Source: Firmicutes bacterium HGW-Firmicutes-12 (GTDB lineage Bacteria; Bacillota; Peptococcia; DRI-13; PHAD01). Taken from it: DNA of 39,385 nucleotides. Positions 1 to 11,100 of this stretch are shown here, piece after piece. The position numbers and the translations under genes were made by a program. Each line of letters begins with the position of its first letter. The stretch's first letter is position 1. The stretch spans positions 1 to 39,385 of the forward strand of contig PHAD01000011.1 of the NCBI GenBank assembly GCA_002841595.1, read 5' to 3'. The notes below the pieces were generated by a model. That model was not told the origin of the DNA, searched no databases, and saw nothing but the letters and a program-made list of their open reading frames with translations.

Positions 1-1245
1 TTTTATTCCCCCTAGGATATACCCATTATCCTGGGCTTTTTCCATTGTATTGCATTGTGTCATAGTAAAGTCTTTGCGCCAGAGTACATTGCCTAACAAA
101 TCGGTTTTAAATAGATAAGATTTTGAAAGGGCCCCTCCATAAGCTGAGACTGTATAGCCATCGTTATTTTGAACTATAGAAGTGCCGATAATTGCGAGTC
201 CTTCTTTGGGATCTTTAAGCAGTTCCTTTTTGCTTACTATCTGCCCCGTACCATTCACTTTAACAAAGTCCACATAATATATAGTTCCAACATTACTTCC
301 CTGACCACCCGTTACATCAATGCTAACGGGTACCATGTCGTCAGATGATCCTACCAAGCCCAAATGTCCCTGTGCTCCAGTGGCTATGTAACTGCCGTCG
401 GCAGTTTGTAGCACGTCTTTGGCCTTAGAATTACCAGCGCTATAGTATTCACTATAGTTACGTCTCACTTGCCACTGTATATTTCCTCTGCTGTCAGTTT
501 TTACTAGCATCCTTCCAGAGGCCGCACTGCTTCCAGATCTATCTCCCCAATAGTAAGCGCCACTGTTCCAATCAAGGCATTGTTCCCAATACCCTGACAC
601 GATAAATCCTCCCTCTGTAGTCTCCTCAACGCTGTTTCCATATGTATAAAACTTCTTGCTTTCTGGATTATCTCCGTCATATAGGAAGTATTTATCCCAT
701 TGCTTATTACCAGAAGCATCTAGTTTTAAAAGATACATGCTCTTTTGTGGAATACTTATATTTGGTCTATTAGCATCGCTCATCATATATGGGGTATAAA
801 CGCCTGTAACTATATAACCACCATCACTAGTCTGTTTGATTGACGATCCATAATTAACTCGGTCTTTATTCGAGACACCGAACATTTTCTCCCACTCTTT
901 CTTGCCACTGTCATCAAGCTTCATAACCAGTAGCATTTCCTTGCGTCCATAGGGATAATCGTTTAATTCATCCCTGGCGGACCCCGTAATTATATAGCCA
1001 CCATCCTGGGTCATGTCCATGCCGTAGCCAACATAATCCCATTCATCTCCAGTACCATAGCTTTGTTCCCAAGCCACACTTGGAGTAGGAGCTTGGCCAT
1101 TTCCAGGATCCTGTTCCGATGCAACTCCCATTGTTTGCACTGGAATAGGTGTAAAACCCAATCCCAATATTAGTAAAGAAACCACTGTTTTCTTCAATAT
1201 CTTTTTAACCCAATGTATAACCATAACGCTTCTGTTATTTGACAT
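1..1245 (-). CDS. Secreted repeat protein, 3'-truncated by window edge (>=415 aa), with recurring DGGYIxTG motifs (propeller-like repeats)
   Basis: Manual translation from ATG at 1245 (AGGAGGT upstream) is open to base 1: signal-like VVSLLILGLGFTPIPVQT, then QDGGYIITGS, SDGGYIVTGV, EGGFIVSGYW, ADGSYIATGA, NDGYTVSAYG, DNGYILGGI, alternating with (L/V)KLD.SGNKxW segments. Missing from the ORF track because it has no stop in the window. Confidence 0.85.
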   Translation of the reverse strand, partial: MSNNRSVMVIHWVKKILKKTVVSLLILGLGFTPIPVQTMGVASEQDPGNGQAPTPSVAWEQSYGTGDEWDYVGYGMDMTQDGGYIITGSARDELNDYPYGRKEMLLVMKLDDSGKKEWEKMFGVSNKDRVNYGSSIKQTSDGGYIVTGVYTPYMMSDANRPNISIPQKSMYLLKLDASGNKQWDKYFLYDGDNPESKKFYTYGNSVEETTEGGFIVSGYWEQCLDWNSGAYYWGDRSGSSAASGRMLVKTDSRGNIQWQVRRNYSEYYSAGNSKAKDVLQTADGSYIATGAQGHLGLVGSSDDMVPVSIDVTGGQGSNVGTIYYVDFVKVNGTGQIVSKKELLKDPKEGLAIIGTSIVQNNDGYTVSAYGGALSKSYLFKTDLLGNVLWRKDFTMTQCNTMEKAQDNGYILGGIK

Positions 1246-1449
1246 GCAAAAATCTACCTCCTTTTGTATAAGATAAATACTGATTCATTTCAACAAATAG
1301 CATTGGTATAGAGGATAACTCATTACATTATTTTCCATTATCCCTTACTTTTCAATTTAACATTTTTAATCCTTTTATTCTTATAATATATTGCTGTATA
1401 CTATAAGATTATTGCTATATCGTGCGGGAGGTAGTATTTAGATATAATG

Positions 1450-1492
1450 AAAAAAGCCCCGCAGGTGCGTCGTTGACCTAACCTGCGAGGCT
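1450..1492 (-). terminator. Rho-independent terminator of the 1535-5212 gene
   Basis: Minus strand AGCCTCGCAGGT-loop-ACCTGCGGGGCTTTTTT; 12-bp stem with one G.U pair followed by a U-tract. Confidence 0.85.
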
Positions 1493-1534
1493 CTCTTTAT
1501 ATAAATTACTTGAATACGTACAGCACTTTTTTAT

Positions 1535-4500
1535 TTAATATATATCTAATATCTGAGCGGCAAAGGCATTATCCGAAGCATAAGCTGCATCGCTGTCGTA
1601 GTATTCAATAAAGAACTGCTGTGAAGCTATAGATTCATCATTTGCTGCTAAAGCGGCATAATTAGCATCAAGATACGCTTTAGTAAATGTAATGGTATCA
1701 TTTGCATCGTCTATCGTATAATTTGAAGGATCAACAACCGCTCCACCTGAACTCCCTACCAGAATCTTAATCCTATCGGTCAGAGTAGGAGTGAGTATAG
1801 AAGATCCATCGGTATCACATACGGTAAGATTGACTGTACATCCTCCTGCATCTCCAGTATAGTTATATGCTCCTATTATCGATGCCGTTTCGTTACCTGT
1901 CTCCAGATGTGGATTAGCAATGATATCTACTCCTGTAGGATCACCATTGGAATCGGTAGCGGATTTGATATTCAGGTAAGTGTGTGTTTCTATATTATTC
2001 TCGGTGTCTCGGACATAAAGCCTAATTACAGTATTTACCGCCGCACCAGATGTCCTCTGACCCAATATATATAATGTATTTCTGGGATTAGCATCCACCA
2101 CTCCGGGCATTTGACACGGTGTTACCACAAAACTGGTTAGATTATCTGTATTACCGCTCACCTCGATAAAGAATACCTTAAGGCTACCGTTGGCCGTATT
2201 CCCTACATCAGCTACGGACTTGGCCTGAATGAGGGCATCGCCGTAATTGCTTGCTCGAGCAGTTTTAATGTTAACCGCTGCTCCCCCATTCCAATAGGTT
2301 CCTTCAAGGTCATTATAGGTAACACTGTAGTTGTTTTCCAAGCCAATAGCGTTATCAAAGTGTCCCTGCATGGTTCCTGGACCTCCGCCCGATACCCACT
2401 GTTCATTGGAATTCAGCCTGATACCACTTTCTACATAACTTCCTCCTGTGGCAGGGTTGCCTGCCACATCTGCTACGATTGGTTCAGGCCCAAATATTTG
2501 GTCATAACCTTCAATACCATCTGACAGATTGACTGTTACCATCTTACCATCAGCAGACAGGGCAACGCCGCTAATCGTTGTACCACCGTTATTAGCATCT
2601 GAAAAACTCCAGTTAGCCGCATTTGTGGCAGCCGCCCTGTTGAGAACTTCATTATAGGTTACTGTAAATGTCGTTGCGTTTGTTTTAGTCCAGTCAGTGC
2701 TAATAGTCGGGGATGTAGACTCTTTTCCCACTGCAACACTGTATTTGACGATTGTATTATCTATATATTTGCTTCCATCGGAATTCTGTATATTTGTATT
2801 GGCAGGGACTACGGATACAAATTTATTATGGGGGATAAAGGTCTGATCTGTGGCCTCATCCAAGGTCATTGTCAATTGGTCGGAGGCTGCACTGTAGGCA
2901 AAGGCGGCGGTAGTTGTCGTAATATTTACAGGATTGGTACCTGAATTATCATCTGCATACTGAATCGTCCAGTTAGCAGGGTTTTCCGCCCTCGCCTGAT
3001 TAAGGTCTTCCGAGAAGGCAATTACAATTGTATCACCTGCCGCATGGTTAGAAGTACCGGTAGCAGAAGTAATCAGGTCACCGGCCACGGCTGCTACGGC
3101 TTCTGTGGTAACATTCGCAACGCTAGAGGAAATGCCTGCATTGTTTCCCCCGGTCACAACCAGTCTGAACACATAGTCCGTAGATGCTGTCAAGCCTGTT
3201 ACTGTTGCCGTTGCCGCATCCACGGCCAGTGCGCCTGTTACCGAATCTGTCCAGAGTATATCTCCCGGATGCATTTGCTGTATTTTTACCGCACTAGCTC
3301 CCGCTGCTGCCGTCCAAGTAAAGATTGCCGTTGTACTAGTTTTTGTAGTGTTCGCAAAATCCGCAATTGAAGTAACTGTAGGATCGTGGAAATCGACCCT
3401 CAGGTCATTCTTGGTAGAATTCGTTATCGCTGCCGCGCTTCCTCCAGTAAATGCAGTATCCTGGAAGGCTATGGTCAGGTTAGAAATATCATCTGCTTCA
3501 GCATGGCTTGTCGCACTATCCATCAAGATCAACCATACCGTTGTCGCTGTCTTTCTCCGTACTTCTGCTGTCATCCCCGCCGGTGTGTGGCTTACTGTTG
3601 CTTTGCCATCAGCAACGAAATCATCATTTAATACTCCTGTAAAAGTGTCCCCGCTTAAGGTTATTTCCAGCGGACCATCTATTGACCCGTTATTTCCCGG
3701 AACTTCAATAAACAAACCCTCGCCGTAAGCCAAGGAACCGACTGCCGCTACTAGTATCGGCCCTTTGGCTGTACTGGTTTGTGTCCCACTATAGCTACCT
3801 GAAGCTGTTAGTGTAGCTTTAACAAATTTTCCTGCATCACCGGCCACTGGAGTATACTTGTTCGTCGTTGCTCCGGCTATATTTGCGTATGTGCCATCTA
3901 CTGTGTTAGAAATTGTCCACTGGTAGGTACCTGTTGCTTCCGAGGGTGTTGGTGCAGCAGATAATTCAACTCCAACCTTAGCTTCACCTGTCACGGTAAG
4001 AGCGCTTACCGCCGTACTTGTCGCTCCACCGCCGCCACCGCTATCCCCTGATGATGGTGTTGGAGGGGGTGTTGCGGGTTGGGTTGTCGTTGGAGGGTTT
4101 ACACCTGTGGCTGTATTAACATTCGGTTGTGTAGTTGTGGAAATAACAACATCATTTGCATTTACATTAGCCGTAGTTACCGTACCTCCACCGGTTACGG
4201 TTGCCGCTGTATTGAGAGTAACATTAGTTACCCTTGTCCCTGCGGCCACGGTTACTGTGGCCGTATTGTTTACAACAATATTTTCTATCGTTGTCTGACC
4301 CTGAGTTGATACAACAGCGTCAGTTGCAGTTATTTCTACATTTGAGAAAGTACCTTCCAAGATAACTTCCTCTCCCGCTTCCCCGGTCGCAACCACCACA
4401 CTCACACCTTGTGCATTGGTAACTACAACTCTGGTTCCGCCATCAGGGGTATTTTCAATAACTACATTCCCTTGGAAGGAACCACCATCAATATGAATAC

Positions 4501-5212
4501 TGTTCTTACCGCCGCCTCTTACAAAGGTATTCCCCAAAACAGTAATATTATTTAGGAAAACATCCCCGTCTCCTACGGATTCTGCAATAGTCAAATTCCC
4601 TTTTATGACTTTGTTCTGTAATGTTACGTCTCCTACTGCAATCGTAACATTACCCATTATGGTTTCCAAGCCTTGTGCTGGACCATAAATTCCTTTTTCA
4701 CCAATGGTTTCCGAGTAACCATAAAACTCTACACTTCTCGTATTACCATCCCATTGATAACCTACATTCAGAGCCCTGGCAATAAAGGCAATCGGCAGCA
4801 TAGTTCGCCCTCCACCGCCACCGATGTCTTTAATTTCGGCGGCTGTATCCATCAGGAGGACTTTACCATTAACAACTAGTTCTTTGCTGCCAATCTTGAT
4901 TCTGATCAGATCATGGCCTCTGGTAATTTTCACAGTACGGTCTTCTGGGTTCCAAACAGCATTGTCTGTCCCCAGGGCAGGCGCTATAAATGCTACTGGA
5001 ACTAAAGTTCTACCCTCTTTTATATAAGGTGCTACGTCTGTTATAACTGTAGTGCCACCTTGTTGATAGCTTTGCTGCCCGATTGCAAAGGTTACTATCT
5101 GATCAGAACCTTTTACTTGATCGGCTGCCAACAAATTAAATGACAGCAAGGAGAGAGTCATGATGATCAATATAATAATTGCTAGCTTTTTACCTTTGCT
5201 TAGCTTCCCCAT
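1535..5212 (-). CDS. Surface/stalk protein: N-terminal copper-amine-oxidase-N-like domain, beta-helix-like region, Ig-like and fibronectin III-like modules
   Basis: ORF 1225 aa with signal peptide; GRTLVPVAFIAPALG...W....TVKI and GGRTMLPIAFIARAL are typical Cu_amine_oxidN1 repeats; GNVTI.VGDVTLQNKVIKGNLTI ladder; PPPTPSSGDSGGGGG linker; FN3-like TATVTGLTASTDYVFRLV. Confidence 0.85.
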   Translation of the reverse strand: MGKLSKGKKLAIIILIIMTLSLLSFNLLAADQVKGSDQIVTFAIGQQSYQQGGTTVITDVAPYIKEGRTLVPVAFIAPALGTDNAVWNPEDRTVKITRGHDLIRIKIGSKELVVNGKVLLMDTAAEIKDIGGGGGRTMLPIAFIARALNVGYQWDGNTRSVEFYGYSETIGEKGIYGPAQGLETIMGNVTIAVGDVTLQNKVIKGNLTIAESVGDGDVFLNNITVLGNTFVRGGGKNSIHIDGGSFQGNVVIENTPDGGTRVVVTNAQGVSVVVATGEAGEEVILEGTFSNVEITATDAVVSTQGQTTIENIVVNNTATVTVAAGTRVTNVTLNTAATVTGGGTVTTANVNANDVVISTTTQPNVNTATGVNPPTTTQPATPPPTPSSGDSGGGGGATSTAVSALTVTGEAKVGVELSAAPTPSEATGTYQWTISNTVDGTYANIAGATTNKYTPVAGDAGKFVKATLTASGSYSGTQTSTAKGPILVAAVGSLAYGEGLFIEVPGNNGSIDGPLEITLSGDTFTGVLNDDFVADGKATVSHTPAGMTAEVRRKTATTVWLILMDSATSHAEADDISNLTIAFQDTAFTGGSAAAITNSTKNDLRVDFHDPTVTSIADFANTTKTSTTAIFTWTAAAGASAVKIQQMHPGDILWTDSVTGALAVDAATATVTGLTASTDYVFRLVVTGGNNAGISSSVANVTTEAVAAVAGDLITSATGTSNHAAGDTIVIAFSEDLNQARAENPANWTIQYADDNSGTNPVNITTTTAAFAYSAASDQLTMTLDEATDQTFIPHNKFVSVVPANTNIQNSDGSKYIDNTIVKYSVAVGKESTSPTISTDWTKTNATTFTVTYNEVLNRAAATNAANWSFSDANNGGTTISGVALSADGKMVTVNLSDGIEGYDQIFGPEPIVADVAGNPATGGSYVESGIRLNSNEQWVSGGGPGTMQGHFDNAIGLENNYSVTYNDLEGTYWNGGAAVNIKTARASNYGDALIQAKSVADVGNTANGSLKVFFIEVSGNTDNLTSFVVTPCQMPGVVDANPRNTLYILGQRTSGAAVNTVIRLYVRDTENNIETHTYLNIKSATDSNGDPTGVDIIANPHLETGNETASIIGAYNYTGDAGGCTVNLTVCDTDGSSILTPTLTDRIKILVGSSGGAVVDPSNYTIDDANDTITFTKAYLDANYAALAANDESIASQQFFIEYYDSDAAYASDNAFAAQILDIY

Positions 5213-5484
5213 TTTGTTTTCCTCCTTAATATTTTTGTAATTGAGCTACATTTAACTCTAAATTTACTTATCAGCGATATTGAACAGTTTACTTATATTT
5301 TACTTTAAATTAGTTTTATATAGTTCAATCAGTAACGAAACTCCAATAAACTAGCATGAACCGTAAAAAAAGTAGAGTGAAATGCAACATTATATTAAAA
5401 TATGATAAAATGTGAATAATCACTTAAATAAATAAAACATAGATAGAATAAATTTTTTAAATTATAAAGAATTGGTGAAAAAAG

Positions 5485-7401
5485 ATGAGAAAATATAATA
5501 AATACATAATCCATCTTCTAATAATCTCCCTGGTTTCACTTATTATTGTTATTGAGTACAACAATTTTATGAATAACAAAGAGCTAATAAAAACTGAGCA
5601 TAGAGCTCAGCAAGGAGTACTTGATTTATCTGATTTGGATTTTGATAATCAGCCATTACACTCTCTTGATGGTGAATGGTTATTTTACTATCAACAATTT
5701 GTAACACCGGACAAGAAAGACCATCCGCCTGACGGATCTATCTATGTCCCTGGATTGTGGAATTCCTTTCGGTACCGCGGAGAAGAAATTGGTCCATCCG
5801 GACATGGCACCTATAGACTTAAAGTTCTACTTCCCCCTGACCATCAAGAACATATTGCCATAAAGGTACCTGATATGTCCGGCAGCTACCGCCTTTTTAT
5901 CAACGGCACTGAAGTTTGCTCCAACGGAGTAGTCGCAACATCCCAAACAGAAGAATTACCTCAATGGAAGCCTTTGGTTAGGAGTATAAAGATAAATTCC
6001 GACCAGCTGGATATTGTCGTTCATGTCTCTAATTATCACCATGTGAAAGGCGGAATGTGGGAATCCATTGTACTGGGTACAGAAGAAGCAATCTACAAGA
6101 ACAGGGAATTAAACCTTTTGGTCAGTTTTATCTTAATTGGCGTTTTATTTATTTCTATTTATTTTTATCTCATTATTTTTTCGGTAATGCAAAGCAATAT
6201 GGTCAGCCTGTATTTAGCTGCTTTTTCTTTCATGGCCTGCTTAAGGGAGCTTTTAGTCAGGGAAGTTGTCATTTTTTTATTTTTGCCAAATCTATCCTTC
6301 AATCTCATAACAAAGCTAGAATACATAACGGTTCCCTCAGGACCCTTACTGCTATCATTATCAATATATAGCCTCTACCAGGCGGAGTTCCCAAGGAGAA
6401 TTCTACGTACTATTGTGACTATCTTTGCACTTTATATGATAATTATCGTTTTCACTCCCTTAAAAATCTTTGCGTCTTTTATGGATTTTTATATAATTCT
6501 CTTTGTCATTACCGTTATTTATTTAATTTACGTTGTTGCAAGGGCAGCCAAGAACAAAAGACCGGGTGCAGGAATACTTCTGTTTGGCATTGTTTTCCTG
6601 CTTTTTACAATGTCTTTAGATATAGGTTATTTCTATAAGCTCCATAATGATTATGACCTTTCTTATACATTTTCTATCGGACTAATTATTTTTATCCTTT
6701 GCCAGATGAACTCTTTATCTTTATATATTGCCGATGTATCTCGGAGGGCACAACAATTGGCTAAAGCAGAAATGGCCTTTTTACAAGCACAAATATTCCC
6801 CCATTTTTTACATAACACACTTAATACCATCATCCATCTAACCAGGCAATCACCAGAAATGGCCCGTAACCTACTTATTGAATTGAGTAATTATTTACGC
6901 GGAAAATTCAATTTTGACTTATATAATAGCAATACATTAGTTTCCCTTAAATACGAGTTAGATATAGTAAAATCTTATCTTAACATCGAGTCAGTTCGCT
7001 TTAATGACCGTTTGGACGTAGATTACAGAGTAGATGAACAGGCCTTGAACTGCAAAATATTGCCGTTTCTCCTACAGCCCCTTGTTGAAAACTCCATAAG
7101 ACATGGTTTTAAAAATAAGCCAGATAATTGCGTTATGATGATTTCTGCATACCTTCAACCAAAACACCTAATACTCTCAGTTTCCGATAACGGAATGGGC
7201 ATGCCTAAAGATAAAACACTGGCTTTGACTCAAGCTGATACAAACGATTATGGTACCGGGCTTTACAATATAAACCAACGTTTGAATGTCGCTTATGGAA
7301 TAAGACTAAATATTTCCAGCGAACTAGATATGGGTACAACAATTAGTATTAAAATCCCCTTAAGGAGTGACCAAAGCCATGCTCAAAGCAGTGTTAGTTG
7401 A
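5485..7401 (+). CDS. Membrane sensor histidine kinase, 7TMR-DISM/LytS-like (HisKA_7TM / His_kinase type)
   Basis: N-terminal extracytoplasmic sensor, ~7 TM segments, then LQAQIFPHFLHNTLNTI (LytS-type H-box) and DNGMGMP...GTGLYNINQRL (HATPase). Confidence 0.85.
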   Translation: MRKYNKYIIHLLIISLVSLIIVIEYNNFMNNKELIKTEHRAQQGVLDLSDLDFDNQPLHSLDGEWLFYYQQFVTPDKKDHPPDGSIYVPGLWNSFRYRGEEIGPSGHGTYRLKVLLPPDHQEHIAIKVPDMSGSYRLFINGTEVCSNGVVATSQTEELPQWKPLVRSIKINSDQLDIVVHVSNYHHVKGGMWESIVLGTEEAIYKNRELNLLVSFILIGVLFISIYFYLIIFSVMQSNMVSLYLAAFSFMACLRELLVREVVIFLFLPNLSFNLITKLEYITVPSGPLLLSLSIYSLYQAEFPRRILRTIVTIFALYMIIIVFTPLKIFASFMDFYIILFVITVIYLIYVVARAAKNKRPGAGILLFGIVFLLFTMSLDIGYFYKLHNDYDLSYTFSIGLIIFILCQMNSLSLYIADVSRRAQQLAKAEMAFLQAQIFPHFLHNTLNTIIHLTRQSPEMARNLLIELSNYLRGKFNFDLYNSNTLVSLKYELDIVKSYLNIESVRFNDRLDVDYRVDEQALNCKILPFLLQPLVENSIRHGFKNKPDNCVMMISAYLQPKHLILSVSDNGMGMPKDKTLALTQADTNDYGTGLYNINQRLNVAYGIRLNISSELDMGTTISIKIPLRSDQSHAQSSVS

Positions 7402-8122
7402 TGATGAGTTAATCGCCCTCAAGGAGCTGAGTTTGCACTTAGATACTCTTGGTAATATTCAGATTGTAGGTTCCTTTACCAATCCCTTAAAAGGCTTCTT
7501 AAATCTATCTGTCCTTAAGCCTGATGTAGTCTTTTTGGATATTGACATGCCGGAAATCAGCGGCATTTATTTGGCTGAACAAATTATGACCACTTATCCT
7601 GAGATACGAATTATCTTTGTCACAGCCTTTGATAAATATGCGATAAATGCCTTTGAGCTCAACGCCGTGGATTATATCCTCAAGCCTGTCACATTAGATA
7701 GAATCAAAATGGCCATCGCAAAGGTTGAAGAGAATATTGAGAAAAGAATTGTTACGAATATTAATTCATTAAGTAATCAATATGAAGAGTCAGTTAAAAA
7801 AATTTTTATATATGAACAAGAGAATATTACCCTGCTCAGCTTCAAGGATATCTACTATATTGAGGCACACAATAAATTTGTACGCATCCGTACAAAGGAC
7901 AATTCATACAGTTCCAATCATCCTATTAATTATTACAATAAGAAATTGAATAACTTAAATTTCTTTCAAGCTCATCGCGGCTATCTTATTAATCTAGATA
8001 AGGTTGCCAAAATTATACCAAAGATAAATTATTCATTTGATATACAGTTGACAGATATAGATGATATAATCCCGGTTAGTAGAACCCGTATTAAGCTACT
8101 AAAACAACTACTAGAGCTGTGA
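7379..8122 (+). CDS. LytTR-family response regulator
   Basis: Receiver DVVFLDIDMPEISG, VTAFDKYAINAFELNAVDYILKPV; C-terminal LytTR (IYYIEAHNKFVRIRT, FFQAHRGYLINLDKV). ATG at 7379 with AAGGAG upstream; the track start at 7367 is GTG. Confidence 0.88.
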   Translation: MLKAVLVDDELIALKELSLHLDTLGNIQIVGSFTNPLKGFLNLSVLKPDVVFLDIDMPEISGIYLAEQIMTTYPEIRIIFVTAFDKYAINAFELNAVDYILKPVTLDRIKMAIAKVEENIEKRIVTNINSLSNQYEESVKKIFIYEQENITLLSFKDIYYIEAHNKFVRIRTKDNSYSSNHPINYYNKKLNNLNFFQAHRGYLINLDKVAKIIPKINYSFDIQLTDIDDIIPVSRTRIKLLKQLLEL

Positions 8123-8159
8123 ATATTAATTTTTTACTCAACATTTATGTTATCAAGAA

Positions 8160-11100
8160 ATGAGGATGAAGCCATTGCATCAACATGTAAAACGCCTTCT
8201 GGTAGAAAAAAGACCTGGCTATGATGTGGAAGCCCAGCATTTGTATCATGATCTAAAGGATAATCTGGACATATTCCGGCTTGAACGAGTCAGAATAATC
8301 AACCGCTATGATATTTCCGGTATTTCTTATGAAGCTCTTCAGCAGGCCAAAAAGACCATTTTCTCTGAGCCGAATGTGGATTTTGTCTATGATGAGACGA
8401 TTGAAATAGAACCTAGAGTAAATTCCTTCACCCTGGAATATCTACCTGGCCAGTATGACCAAAGGGCGGATTCTGCCGCTCAGTGTATACAAATTTTAAA
8501 TCAGGGAGAACCCCCCACTATCCTTTCATCAAGGTTAGTTTTGCTTTATGGAGATATTTCTGATAGTGATTTCCAGAATATCAAAAGCTATTGCATTAAT
8601 CCTGTCGATTCCCGCGAATCCTTATTGGAAAAACCCTCTTTACTGGAGATGGAAACAGTCACACCGGAGGATGTTGCAATTCTTGACGGTTTTATCGATA
8701 TGGATAATGCCCAACTCTCTTCCTATAAAGATATAAATGGTTTTGTAATGAGCTTTGAAGATTTCAAGTTTTGTCAAGCTTACTTCAGAGACGAGGAAAA
8801 AAGAAACCCTACAATAACTGAAATGAAGACGATTGATACCTATTGGTCGGATCATTGCCGACACACCACTTTTTTAACCAATATAGATAATGTTACCATT
8901 GAATCCAATGGATGCGGTTTACCTATCCTAACTGCCTATGAGGAATATCTAAAAGGACGCAGCTATGTATACGGTTCTGAACAAAGAGACATGTGCCTCA
9001 TGGATATTGCTGTGCTGGGCATGAAAAAGCTGAAAAAAGAAGGTAAACTCCAAAACTTAGATATTTCTGATGAGATCAATGCTTGCAGCATCATGGTCGA
9101 AGCAGATATTGATGGTAAAAAAGAAGATTGGTTGGTGATGTTTAAGAACGAGACCCATAACCATCCTACCGAGATAGAACCTTATGGCGGGGCAGCCACC
9201 TGTCTGGGCGGTGCCATCCGCGACCCTCTATCCGGCCGTGTTTACGTCTATCAGGCCATGAGGGTAACGGGAAGCGGCGACCCTAGAGCCAGCATAGCGG
9301 ACACCTTACCTGGGAAGCTACCACAACGCAAAATAACTACAGGTGCAACGGCAGGCTTCAGCTCTTACGGCAACCAAATCGGACTAGCTACAGGGCAAGT
9401 AGCCGAAATATATGACGAGGGCTTTATTGCCAAACGCATGGAAATTGGCGCAGTCATAGGGGCAGCCCCCAAGAGCAATGTGGTCAGAGAAAAACCAAAA
9501 GCCGGAGATATCGTTCTTCTATTGGGCGGCAAAACAGGACGGGACGGCTGCGGAGGTGCTACCGGCTCATCGATTGAGCATACAGAAGAATCGATCCTCA
9601 CTTGCGGAGCTGAAGTGCAAAAAGGTAACCCCCCTACCGAAAGGAAGATACAACGTTTATTTAGAAATCCCGAAGCCAGCCGACTAATCAAAAGGTGCAA
9701 CGACTTTGGCGCCGGGGGGGTTTCTGTGGCTATTGGGGAATTGACCGATGGCTTGATCATCAATCTTGATGCTATCCCCAAAAAGTATGAAGGCCTAGAT
9801 GGGACCGAACTTGCTATTTCCGAATCCCAAGAGAGAATGGCAGTGGTTGTAGCAAAAGAAAACGCCACGCTCTTTAAGTCTCTAACACAATCGGAAAACC
9901 TCGAAGCCGTAGAAGCTGCACAGGTAACCTCAGATCGAAGACTAAAAATGTATTGGCGCAATAAACCAATTGTAGATATCAGTCGTGATTTTCTGGACAC
10001 TAACGGGGTAAAGCAGCATACGAATGTGTATGTGCAAAAGCCAAGTACCCATGACAACTACTATAGCAAAAAGCTCGCCAACATCCCTAAGGATACAAGA
10101 AAGGCTTGGCTCGATAATCTACAGGACTTGAATGTCTGTTCGCAGCGTGGTATGGTGGAATGCTTTGACAGCTCCATCGGGGCCGGTACGGTTCTGATGC
10201 CCTTTGGCGGCAAGTACCAGGCAACTCCTGCCATCGGAATGGCCGCAAAATTACCGGTGGAATCCGGTGAAACCAATACCGGAACACTCATGTCTTTTGG
10301 CTACAATGCCCAAATAGCCCAGTGGAGTCCTTTCCATGGCGCTTTATATGCCGTAATCGAAGCCGTCTCCAAAATTGTCGCCATGGGTGGCAATTATCAA
10401 ACCATCCGCTTAACCCTGCAAGAGTATTTCGAGAAGCTTGGCAATGACTGCAAAAAATGGGGCAAGCCCTTTGCTGCCTTGTTGGGTGCCTACTATGCTC
10501 AAATGGAACTAGGGATACCGGCCATTGGCGGCAAAGATAGCATGTCCGGTACCTTCAAGGATCTCGATGTTCCGCCCACCTTGGTGGCCTTTGCTGTTGA
10601 TACCGCAGATGTCAGAAAGCTTATCTCTCCTGAATTCAAGGCTACGGGTAGCCAAGTTGTATATATACCTATCGAAAGGGACACCTCGGAGATGCCTGAT
10701 TTTTCACTGCTAAGAAAAACTTATCAACGCATTACCGAATTAATTCATGACCACAAGATACTGGCTGCTCATCCCGTTCGCGGTGGTGGTATCGCCGAGG
10801 TAATCAGCAAGATGTCCTTTGGCAACAGGATAGGCTTCGTCTTCACAGACAAAACAATAAAACAGTCTGATTACAGAAAGTTGCTGTTCTCCCCTGATTA
10901 TGGCAGTCTGGTGCTGGAAGTGCCCATGGATCTTAATCTAGCAAAAGCCTTATCTCCTCTGTCTTACAATATTATAGGGAGAACCCAGGAAAAAGAGACT
11001 ATTGAAATTGGTAATATTATTATCAGTCTTCAGGAAGCACAAGTTGCTTGGGAAGCACCTTTAGAAAAAGTGTTTCCAACCAATACCGCAGAAAAAATCG

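Noticed and set aside
504-719. 71-aa minus-strand ORF in the track
   Set aside because: Out of frame with the continuous 415-codon secreted protein I translated through the same region.
4140-4290. Repetitive GTTAC/GTAACATT-like segments that could suggest a repeat array or CRISPR
   Set aside because: They are degenerate codons of the Thr/Val/Asn beta-ladder region (TVTTANVNANDVV...), with no regular repeat-spacer structure.
3044-5027. Series of plus-strand ORFs antisense to the surface protein
   Set aside because: Produced by the Thr/Val/Ala/Asn-rich codon bias of the surface gene; not independently supported.
9365-10057. 230-aa minus-strand ORF antisense to purL
   Set aside because: Mirror ORF of a highly conserved coding region; Ser/Pro/Arg-rich antisense composition and no recognisable domain.
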